In this document: positions 33,920 to 41,680 of the stretch, piece by piece
Layout: each line of letters begins with the position of its first letter
Position numbering within the stretch: the stretch's first letter is position 1
NCBI GenBank assembly: GCA_015698045.1
Contig: BLAL01000196.1
Span: forward strand, 248,001 to 312,000
Direction: 5' to 3'
Length of the DNA stretch: 64,000 nucleotides
Origin: Rhizophagus clarus
Taxonomy: Eukaryota > Glomeromycota > Glomeromycetes > Glomerales > Glomeraceae
Made by a program: the position numbers and the translations under genes
The notes under the pieces: generated by a model
The model's database searches: none
Told to the model about the DNA's origin: nothing
Seen by the model: only the letters and a program-made list of their open reading frames with translations

Positions 33920-34194
33920 CAGACCGTACATGCATGCATTGTGGTAAAGAATTCTGTTATCCATCTGTTTTAAAGCGTCATTTAAGATTAAAAAATATGT
34001 GCAGTAAACAGGCTAATCAAGAAACTGATCGGGTTAGTCCAACAAGTGATCGAGTTAGTCCAACAAGTGATCGGGTTAGTCCAACAAGTGATCGGGTTAG
34101 TCCAACAAGTGATCAGGTTAGACCTGCAAGTAATCAGATTAGTGATCAGTTTAATGAAAAAAATACTGTACCTATTCGTCTATCACTGGCTTAG
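33917..34194 (+). CDS. C2HC zinc finger plus DRVSPTS repeat region
   Basis: Open in the frame -1 to the protease; the first ATG in it is at 33934. The finger is C-x2-C-x12-H-x5-C, reading CMHCGKEFCYPSVLKRHLRL then KNMC. It resembles the N-terminal finger of the polymerase of this element (CGKDDFKKTRDLTAHLQRK), hinting at a shared DNA-recognition module. The C-terminal half is a tandem repeat of DRVSPTS. Translation may come from frameshifting or from the internal ATG. It ends with TAG, three bases into the convergent coiled-coil gene. Confidence 0.55.
34027..34131 (+). repeat. 21-bp coding tandem repeat
   Basis: Four almost identical copies of GATCGGGTTAGTCCAACAAG+T at 34027-34110 and a fifth degenerate copy to 34131. 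The 21-bp length keeps the frame and repeats the peptide DRVSPTS. Copy number is likely to vary. Confidence 0.9.
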
Positions 34195-35046
34195 ACACGC
34201 ACCCGGAAAGTATATTTTTTTCGAATACTTATATTATCCTTTGCTTTTTCCCGTTGTTTAGCCCAAAATTCAGTATCATAGTGAGAAAGATATGAACTTG
34301 GCTCAATTGTTGCATCTCTTCCACTATGGGGTTCATAAGAAATAATCCTATCATTAAGAGTTATGATCTTTAGATCTTTGGCAAAGATAACATCTTCTAA
34401 ATCCTTATACCTTTGCTCAGCCAATTTTTTATATTATTCTTATCATTTTTTAGTTGGGAGATAGTAGAGGATAACTTGCCAATATTCTTATCTTTTTCGA
34501 TATTAGCTTTTTCTAAAGCAGAGATACGAGAATGGTATTGTTTCTCCAAGTCAGCCTTGCTGGATTTATGTTGCTCTTCTAGCTGATACCTAAATGAATA
34601 TAATTTCTGCTTCATATCTACCATACAGTTATTATATTCTCTCACTTTTCGAGCTAAAAGAGTATCATATTCATCTTTTAGACGTTTGCGTTCCTCAGAA
34701 ACTTGTGTCTCAATAGTTTTCTTAATACTATTTTCCTGTTGTTGTACACGAAGTTCACGCTCTTCTAACTGTTTCTCAAATCCATCTAGCCTTGATAATG
34801 TACTAGAACCATCAGAAGTGGTATTTGCTTCAATCTTAAGCTTTTGGCGATTTTTTTATTAAAGTATCTTTCAACTTCTTTAGTAAGTAATTCCTCAATA
34901 TCTGAACGAATACCTTTAGCCTGTTCCTCAGATAGGGGATTACTTTTACGAGTTATTAGTCGTAACCATGCATCTTTTTTCATGGATGGTGGTAATTGGT
35001 CAAGCAAACTCTTATAGTGTTCATTAAAATGTGGTTGGCTAGACAT
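34191..35046 (-). pseudogene. coiled-coil protein gene, frame broken twice
   Basis: Starts ATG at 35046 (MSSQPHFNEHYKSLLDQL). It reads for about 65 codons to ERYFNKK, then must shift -1 at a 7-base A-run near 34855 to continue through KTIETQVSEERKRLKDEY and MREYNNCMVDMKQKLY-type heptads. It must shift -1 again at a 6-base A-run near 34420 to reach MAEQ-like AEQRYKDLEDV and the end at 34191. The joined region is almost entirely coiled coil, about 280 residues. Both breaks need one extra A, so they may be assembly undercalls rather than mutations. Function unknown; possibly a structural partner of the Gag-like protein, whose N-terminus is also coiled coil. Confidence 0.55.
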
Positions 35047-35054
35047 ATGCTTGA

Positions 35055-35351
35055 TTATACTTTAACGCCTTCGACAAGGTAAGTGATATAGTCTTGGAAA
35101 AATTCCTGGAAAAAAATATTCCAGGCATGCCATATTTTCCCAGAAGTTTGGGTATTCCATATATTTTTAGTAAAAGTTTCCGTCTAGAATTAGCCAAAAA
35201 AATTGCTGAAGCCTATATTCTGGGAAAAAATACCGAGAAAATGCCAAAGAAAATACCCTTCCTTGTCCAAGAATTGCGGGGAGATTATCCTGAAATTTAT
35301 AAGAAGGGGAATGTGAACCGAGTTCACAATGTCACGTGTATGGCGCAGTAA
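35055..35351 (+). CDS. unknown small protein, start uncertain
   Basis: Open from 35055 to TAA at 35351. No ATG occurs before 35127. An ATG at 35047, adjacent to the divergent coiled-coil gene start, would join it only if one base were added in the T-run at 35061. The clear part reads LEKFLEKNIPGMPYFPRSLG and later RLELAKKIAEAYILGKN, basic and helical. No family recognised. Another A/T-run frame problem in this element is noted. Confidence 0.35.
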   Translation, partial: LYFNAFDKVSDIVLEKFLEKNIPGMPYFPRSLGIPYIFSKSFRLELAKKIAEAYILGKNTEKMPKKIPFLVQELRGDYPEIYKKGNVNRVHNVTCMAQ

Positions 35352-35357
35352 ATATTA

Positions 35358-35618
35358 TTACTTTGGAATAATAGTCTGAATCTTCTCTAGCTTAGCTTTA
35401 TTGTATGATAGATCAGGATCATTAATATCAATTGGCAATGGTTTTTTCAAATCTGATTTTATCAAATTTATCATGTCTTCCAATTTATCCAGGCTATTCA
35501 TTAGAGCTTGTGCTGATTCTGCCAAAATGGGGGAAATAAGGGATGAGGAATTATAATCAAGCTGGCTCGTCTCTAGCTGATCCTTTTGAGATTGTTCTTC
35601 TTTTTTATTACTTTCCAT
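35358..35618 (-). CDS. unknown 86-aa polar protein
   Basis: ATG at 35618. N-terminus is highly charged (MESNKKEEQSQKDQLETSQL), followed by one or two amphipathic helices (AQALMNSLDKLEDMINLIKS). Ends four codons from the stop of the convergent frame at 35351. No known motif. Confidence 0.45.
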   Translation of the reverse strand: MESNKKEEQSQKDQLETSQLDYNSSSLISPILAESAQALMNSLDKLEDMINLIKSDLKKPLPIDINDPDLSYNKAKLEKIQTIIPK

Positions 35619-35652
35619 TTCTTATCTGCGGAAAATAGTCTAAATAATTTGA

Positions 35653-36360
35653 CTAAGAATAATTGGATCGGTTCCAACCTCTACTTAGACCAAAATATTT
35701 TAATTTAAGATACAATCTAGTTTCTCTGATAGTTTTATAAGTAATTCTACAACCGTGAATATGAAGTGCTTGGAGTTTTAGGCAGGAATGAATAATATTA
35801 CAAATTGATTCTTCAGAAAACTCTATACGAAAAGAAATATCTAGATATTCTAATTTATAGCATGAATTTGCGATTGCATATAGACCTTTATCAGTTATTA
35901 ATCCAGTATCATCTTTTCTTTCATGATAATAAATTCCCAAGTTGAGATACTTCAGATTGGGGTATGATTCTGCTATTCGATTTAATGTTTTATCACTGAA
36001 TCCTGTACTATTATTCAAATTTAAATGAATTATATTTGGGAATAGATGTGTAATATGTTTGAATTTTTTATCTGAAAGTCGCCAGTAGCTTGGGATTTCT
36101 AAATGAGTTACATTCAAATAATAAAATGGTTTGGTCCCCAAGAGACTCTTCTGCTTCTCACTTATTGTTTTCATAAAAATTTTTCGTATATTACTATTCT
36201 TTAGCTCAACTCGTTTCCATAGAACAGAAACACCGCATCTGTACCACAATCGGCAGACAAATAGAGTGGGATAGAGGGATTTATCTATTGCTAGAAAATG
36301 TAAAATATGATTTAATAGTTCTGGTAAATATATAACTCTTGAATATGTCATAATTAACAA
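35653..36360 (-). CDS. F-box/LRR protein, probably captured host gene
   Basis: 235 aa. The N-terminal F-box reads LPELLNHILHFLAI.....LYPTLFVCRLWYRCGVSVLW, directly followed by KRVELKN, the typical start of fungal F-box proteins. After about residue 85, leucine-rich repeats of the AMN1/SCF-receptor type follow: FPNIIHLNLNNSTGFSDKTL, YPNLKYLNLG, CYKLEYLDIS and CLKLQALHIHGC. Such proteins select substrates for SCF ubiquitin ligases and form very large families in Glomeromycotina. The ORF lacks introns and ends after about five repeats, shorter than many host copies. Lying inside the element it is best explained as host-derived cargo. A role in degrading host defence factors is speculation. Confidence 0.85.
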   Translation of the reverse strand: MLIMTYSRVIYLPELLNHILHFLAIDKSLYPTLFVCRLWYRCGVSVLWKRVELKNSNIRKIFMKTISEKQKSLLGTKPFYYLNVTHLEIPSYWRLSDKKFKHITHLFPNIIHLNLNNSTGFSDKTLNRIAESYPNLKYLNLGIYYHERKDDTGLITDKGLYAIANSCYKLEYLDISFRIEFSEESICNIIHSCLKLQALHIHGCRITYKTIRETRLYLKLKYFGLSRGWNRSNYS

Positions 36361-36513
36361 ATATTATATGCTAATTTAAAATATGCATAACACTCTAGCT
36401 TTACCCACTAGAAAAAAAAAGAAAAGCTGAATTTATTAGTATTCCTGGCATTCGTAATAATATTAGAAGAAAAAAAAAGATGCAAAGGAATTTTATAGGT
36501 TAGCCAAGTCTTT

Positions 36514-36711
36514 TCAGTCTATTAAACTCCCTTGATAATTATTTTGCACAAAATCTAACTCTCGTGCTAATCTATCTAATGTTAATTGTAGTCCAATTAT
36601 ATAAAGTTTTTGACGATCTTCTGCTCTAACTCCATTTTGGAATACCATTTTGATATTCTTTTTTACTTCATCTATAATATCCTCTATATTCACTATATCG
36701 ACTGATGACAT
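36514..36711 (-). CDS. unknown 65-aa protein
   Basis: ATG at 36711 (MSSVDIVNIEDIIDEVKKNI), ends ...QNNYQGSLID. Amphipathic helices with regular Ile/Leu spacing suggest a small helical bundle. Nothing recognised. Lies downstream of the polymerase on the same strand. Confidence 0.4.
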   Translation of the reverse strand: MSSVDIVNIEDIIDEVKKNIKMVFQNGVRAEDRQKLYIIGLQLTLDRLARELDFVQNNYQGSLID

Positions 36712-36819
36712 TTTAGTGATTTATTCTATAACTGAATATTTAACATGCCAGAAAAAAAAAATCTAATAATGTATACACTATACCTTTTATAAATATGACT
36801 TTTCTAACCCATTACTAAA

Positions 36820-39800
36820 TTATGTCTGAATGCTAGATATATGGGATACACATTCATTTTGATATTTCTCTGGGAGCTTGGCCCTCATAGCTCTTTTTTC
36901 GGCCTCTTCATGGGGGATACCAACTTTTACCATTTTCTTATATGCTATGATACGCCAATTATTATATGCTAAAGTAGTTATTCCATCTGATAATATCCAG
37001 CGCTTAGTATCTATGGGGCATAAGGCCTTTTTCTCAGACTCAACCAGGGATAATATGTGATCCTTTGATCGGATACCTACATTCTTTGCATAGAATACTT
37101 CCTTACCAAAGAGACAATCCCGATATACTAGAGTCATAGGATCTGCTTCTGAGCGTATAGTCAAGTCCTTAGCTTCTTGCTCTGATAGCGATAACTTATC
37201 TATTGGATCGTCTAGCAATGATCCTTCTAGACTTGGCATATAAGAATCCATGGCCATTTCATTCATGCCCTTCTTGCTGACTCCTTTATGCTTAGATTGA
37301 GTAGACTTATCAGCTAGAACATAGTGGTAAGATTTGGATCGAATATGATAAGATTCTGTGATCACCTTTCCTGGAGTTTCATCTTTATATTTCCCAACAG
37401 TTTGGTCTCCATTGAGATTGAAAAGGTCTGGACGCTCATTCATATCTTTATATATATCTTCAGTCTTGATATATATTATAAAGGAATCTGTATCCATATA
37501 TCCAAGCCGTGCTTTATCTCCATATTTTTCTTTTATATAGCCATACCAGAATTCGTACATATGAAGCTTGCTGAGTCCTAAAACTGATGCTCCAACTATG
37601 ATAGGCTTGTTTAGTGTCACGCTAGCCTTTCCCATATGTGCCCCCACTAAAGTATTTCCAAGGGTTCTGGCATATTTGAATGAAGGCTTACGAACTTTAT
37701 TGATAAATTTCTTCTCATCCTGTTCATTATTCATAGCCATAAGCTTGACATCTTGATACTTACGAACATTCTCCATAGTCTTGCCATATACTGATACATT
37801 CATAAGTTTGAAAAAGTCACTCAGGAATGTATTTTCAGCTTTTTTAGCCTCATTACGTTTCTCAGTATTAAAAGATATATATGGTTCAAGCCAGTTAGTC
37901 TGATCGAATGATAAGATTTCTGAAACCTCATCTACAACCATTCCTAACTCTACATAATACTGAAGTTCTTGGTAATGAATAACATAATCTTTTCGTGGGC
38001 CAAGATGTGGGACTAATTTTTCTGTTGCAGAGAATCGTCCTCCATCTAGATTATTAACAAGCTCTGTATTATATGGACTTAGCCAATCTTTTCCTACTGC
38101 AATATTTTCTACAGCTGGAGGCAAATCACTTAGATAGTCATGGGTTTTAAATGGAAAATGAGCATTAATATTTAAGAAATACCCTCGTTTAGCATCAGAT
38201 CGTGTATTGAGAATCTTTTCAAGATATTTCCTCTGCATAACTGGATTCTTAAGTAAATATTCTCGACTGGCCTCCCATTGATAATTTTCGATAGGTAAAT
38301 ATTGACTCATAGAATGACCATAAAGATTTGTTGCGTCTACATATGAGATCCAGGATGTGGGTTTGGATGGGTCATAGGCTTCTCCCATCTTGGGATTATT
38401 AGCCTTAAAATATCGTTGACAGGCCATTGATATACCGCCACGCTTAGCCTTTTCAACAAAATCATGCATAGCCATATCTGTGAATAGTTCGATCTTGACT
38501 CCTGTCATTTTAAGCATAGAATCCCAGGATAGTGATGGGGCTGAAACATAGTGACTGGGATCAAGTTCATAATATTCCATAGACATTTTTCTAAATTCTG
38601 TCCAAACATCTGCTAGAAGAAGTACGTCAATTTTAAGATAGAGATCATTATACTCACCTAGATTTTTACAATCGAATTCCTTCCATATTTTTTGGGCATG
38701 TTCATAATCCTTTTGTGTAATTTTACCTCCAAGTATGCTATGGAATTCGTGGAATGGAGGGAGTTCTGTTTCCTTAAATCTATCTTGTGAATCTATGTAG
38801 TCATAAGGTTGGACCCCCTTGCGTGTAACTAAATCTATTTGTTCATCAGTATAGCCTAAATCCTTGAAATGCTTCTTAGTTATAGGCTTGTTATCACCCA
38901 AATTTTCTGCAAGTTTGGACAGGCTTGTATTCATGAATTGCTGGCTATCAATATATTTAAGCTGACCTACTTTCATGGACTTATATCGCTCAAATGTTTC
39001 AGCTATGACTCTGATTTGATGGGCATTAACTGATCGCCCAACAGATTCACAGACCAAATGTGAATCATATCCACGAAAGTTATGGAATATGACTGGGATT
39101 GGGGTTTTCCAATCCTGTATTTGGAGCTTAAGATTGCAATCCCTATGAGATGCTCCACGAAACTTACCTGTAATATGGCAGTGATCCCAGACCTTATCAG
39201 CCTTAGCTTTTTCGCTGGCAATAGCTTTAGTTGTCTTATCAATAGTTATTTGGATGCCATTATATTCTGCTGACTCTTTTTTTAAGTTTTTTAGCTTCTC
39301 TTTAAGATAGGTTATTTTATCTTTTAAGCGCTCAATTTCATCTATATCTATATCAAACTTACCTTTGCAAATCCAACAGCTAATAGCTTTAGCAAATCTT
39401 TTCTTGTCTTCCTCAGTCACTTTTCGCTCATGCTTGATAGCTAGGACCTCATTGATTTTGACCAATTCCTGATCAATTCTTTGAACAAATTCTTGGGTGG
39501 CATTTTCTCCTCGATATAAGAAAGGCCCCCACTCATCTCCTGTATCGATCCAGTGGACCATATAGCTGAAGCTGTTTGCTTTCTGTTCAGCAAGTTTTTG
39601 CATGCTTCCCCCATATGCCTCATTGCATTTCTTATTATCTGCCTCGAAGTCTGCTATAATTACACATGGAGCATTGATCATCCTACCATAGTTCTTGAAT
39701 TCTATAAAGTCATCGACTCCTTTCTGAGGTAGTTTGACTCTTTGTGGAGCATTTTCATGTATTCCTGGACATCCTTCTAAATGATTTTCTAGAGCTTTTT

Positions 39801-41502
39801 TAGAGGTCCAGCTTTGAAAGCATCCGTCACATAGATTTTTCTTTTCTTTATGCGCTGTATCCCCATATATTAATCTGCTAGGATTTTTTATCCAGAGAAA
39901 ATGATTCTTTTGCTCGTACTTACCTGTTTCCTCAGATTTGATAATATCTGTAAGAGCTAATAACCGAATTTTATGTTGCCTTTTAAAGTTTTTACTAGCT
40001 ATTACACCTTTTGGAGTGGCCGATTCTTCATTCCATTCCCAGACATTAATGGAGATATCTGGATTCATCTCCTCAATCTTATCGAATATACGTGGACAGA
40101 TTGGGGTAGGCATTGGAATACCATCTAGTTTGATAGTATCTAAGTATGGCTTAAGCTTCTTAGCTCGGAAGATTCGTTCTAGATGATCTGTATGCCCATG
40201 TTGATGAGCAAAATAACATCCTAAAGCCCCTTGGAGACATTTTTCAGAAGGTTTATTTGTTTCTGGATCGATGAGTCCTTGATTATCTGGATTAATAGTA
40301 CACTTTGTATTGGATAACCTCTTTGGTGTTGAAATATATGATCCTCCATGTGCACGACGTAATGTATATGCCTCTATTTTTACTATATCAATTCGTACTA
40401 AATTCCAGTTAGATCCCTTTTCTAAGTATTCTTCTATTTTCTTATCTATTTCACTTCCTGAAAGTGATATATGTTCATCTATATAGTTCTCTGAGAGAAT
40501 ACTTCGCATGCCTCCTCTGTGATGTTTTTCAGCAATTTTGATAAATCGTTTCTTACGTTCTTCTCCATCATTTTCTATCTTATAATATATACATTTTACA
40601 ACTAATGCTGACTTTATTTGCTCCTTTCTTCTAAGCTCTGTTTGAAGCACTCTTGTTATTTCTTGTCTTGCTGATGCTATTAATTTTGGCATATATGGAA
40701 TTTCATTATATTTGCTTCCTAATAATATGTTATTGAATGCATATGATGGGTTTGTCCTTTTGGGTACTATAGCTTCCCATTTGCTTAATGCGCTAAGATT
40801 TCTATGAGGTCTACTTGGATCTCCATCCTCCTCCTCAAAATGTAAATCACCTTCTGGAGCATGATCTTCTACTTTACCCACTTCTTTTAAGCCTTTCCAA
40901 TATCCCAAACTTTTTTCTATTTCTGTTTCTTCTATCATGCCTAACTCTTTTAAAAGTTCGTAATCATCTACTTGTTGATTGATTTTATCTATACCTGTGC
41001 GCTCTTCTCTAACTGGAGGTGCTAAAGCATTAGCTTGTGTTGATGGGCCAGGTCCTGCTTCTCCTACTTGGTCTTCATCTTGTGTAGTAGGTTGTAATTC
41101 TAAAGCCTCATCATCTGCCTGTAATATATCTTGATATAGTCGTTGACATTCTTTTAAATTTTGTGGTAAATCACATTTTTCACCTGCTATTTCAACCCAT
41201 CTTCTGCGTAATCTTGCACTCCATGTTTTCATATGTTCTCCAGGTTTTCTTGCATACTTATCAATGTATTTACCATCTGGTTTTGGAGTAGGCTTTGGAA
41301 TAACTGTTTGTGTTTTTTCCTTTCTTCGATCCCTTCCTTTAGTATGGACTACTGGTGCAGGGGCTGGGCTTGGTGAACGAGGTCTAGGTGATTTTGGGCG
41401 AATTGGTTTTGGTTTGCATTTAAACTTTCTTTGAAGATGAGCTGTTAGATCACGGGTCTTTTTAAAGTCATCTTTACCGCATCTTGGATATTGTGGTATC
41501 AT
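36820..41502 (-). CDS. polB: protein-primed family-B DNA polymerase
   Basis: 1,560 aa, uninterrupted, DNA_pol_B_2 type as in Polintons, adenoviruses and linear plasmids; it should replicate the element from protein-linked ends. In order: a Cys-x14-His-type finger at residues 8-29, a Pro/Ser/Lys-rich linker, a long unassigned N-terminal region (to about 550), a second C-x2-C...H...C finger near 560-580, exonuclease motif I IIADFEADN (about 616), an inserted CWIC...VWDHCHITGKFRGASHRDC module (about 705-785) resembling HNH/endonuclease VII folds, Exo II IPVIFHNFRGYDSH (about 810), Exo III YNDLYLKIDVLLLADV (about 955), motif A VDATNLYGHSM (about 1058), motif B KLMNVSVYGKTM (about 1238) and motif C GYMDTDSF (about 1337). 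All catalytic Asp residues are present. The extra N-terminus may contain a terminal-protein-like part, unproven. Confidence 0.95.
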   Translation of the reverse strand: MIPQYPRCGKDDFKKTRDLTAHLQRKFKCKPKPIRPKSPRPRSPSPAPAPVVHTKGRDRRKEKTQTVIPKPTPKPDGKYIDKYARKPGEHMKTWSARLRRRWVEIAGEKCDLPQNLKECQRLYQDILQADDEALELQPTTQDEDQVGEAGPGPSTQANALAPPVREERTGIDKINQQVDDYELLKELGMIEETEIEKSLGYWKGLKEVGKVEDHAPEGDLHFEEEDGDPSRPHRNLSALSKWEAIVPKRTNPSYAFNNILLGSKYNEIPYMPKLIASARQEITRVLQTELRRKEQIKSALVVKCIYYKIENDGEERKKRFIKIAEKHHRGGMRSILSENYIDEHISLSGSEIDKKIEEYLEKGSNWNLVRIDIVKIEAYTLRRAHGGSYISTPKRLSNTKCTINPDNQGLIDPETNKPSEKCLQGALGCYFAHQHGHTDHLERIFRAKKLKPYLDTIKLDGIPMPTPICPRIFDKIEEMNPDISINVWEWNEESATPKGVIASKNFKRQHKIRLLALTDIIKSEETGKYEQKNHFLWIKNPSRLIYGDTAHKEKKNLCDGCFQSWTSKKALENHLEGCPGIHENAPQRVKLPQKGVDDFIEFKNYGRMINAPCVIIADFEADNKKCNEAYGGSMQKLAEQKANSFSYMVHWIDTGDEWGPFLYRGENATQEFVQRIDQELVKINEVLAIKHERKVTEEDKKRFAKAISCWICKGKFDIDIDEIERLKDKITYLKEKLKNLKKESAEYNGIQITIDKTTKAIASEKAKADKVWDHCHITGKFRGASHRDCNLKLQIQDWKTPIPVIFHNFRGYDSHLVCESVGRSVNAHQIRVIAETFERYKSMKVGQLKYIDSQQFMNTSLSKLAENLGDNKPITKKHFKDLGYTDEQIDLVTRKGVQPYDYIDSQDRFKETELPPFHEFHSILGGKITQKDYEHAQKIWKEFDCKNLGEYNDLYLKIDVLLLADVWTEFRKMSMEYYELDPSHYVSAPSLSWDSMLKMTGVKIELFTDMAMHDFVEKAKRGGISMACQRYFKANNPKMGEAYDPSKPTSWISYVDATNLYGHSMSQYLPIENYQWEASREYLLKNPVMQRKYLEKILNTRSDAKRGYFLNINAHFPFKTHDYLSDLPPAVENIAVGKDWLSPYNTELVNNLDGGRFSATEKLVPHLGPRKDYVIHYQELQYYVELGMVVDEVSEILSFDQTNWLEPYISFNTEKRNEAKKAENTFLSDFFKLMNVSVYGKTMENVRKYQDVKLMAMNNEQDEKKFINKVRKPSFKYARTLGNTLVGAHMGKASVTLNKPIIVGASVLGLSKLHMYEFWYGYIKEKYGDKARLGYMDTDSFIIYIKTEDIYKDMNERPDLFNLNGDQTVGKYKDETPGKVITESYHIRSKSYHYVLADKSTQSKHKGVSKKGMNEMAMDSYMPSLEGSLLDDPIDKLSLSEQEAKDLTIRSEADPMTLVYRDCLFGKEVFYAKNVGIRSKDHILSLVESEKKALCPIDTKRWILSDGITTLAYNNWRIIAYKKMVKVGIPHEEAEKRAMRAKLPEKYQNECVSHISSIQT

Positions 41503-41526
41503 TTTGATTATATGGGTATGTATTTA

Positions 41527-41680
41527 GTTGTTTGTATTAATAGTACGAAATCTTTTGTTTAAAATAAATTATTTATTTCAGGTGTAGCTTTTCAGGTCTT
41601 TTTTTTTACTCCCAAGTGTTGCTACTCCGGTGCTTGTATTAATATTACAAGATCTTTTGTTTAAAATAAAATATTTATTT
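41527..41680 (+). repeat. direct repeat at the inner edge of the right TIR
   Basis: A segment TTGTATTAATA.TAC.A followed by ATCTTTTGTTTAAAATAAA and TATTTATTTC occurs at about 41531-41580 (unique DNA before the polymerase start) and again at about 41633-41681 (inside the TIR, ending just before the TIR gene ATG at 41690). A promoter-like element copied by TIR extension is one reading. Confidence 0.6.

Noticed and set aside
34046..34261. Second-frame ORF through the 21-bp repeat
   Set aside because: A 21-bp repeat keeps any stop-free frame open; the DRVSPTS frame is the one continuous with the zinc finger.
36878..40186. Several plus-strand frames opposite the polymerase
   Set aside because: All are shadows of the 1,560-aa polymerase frame.
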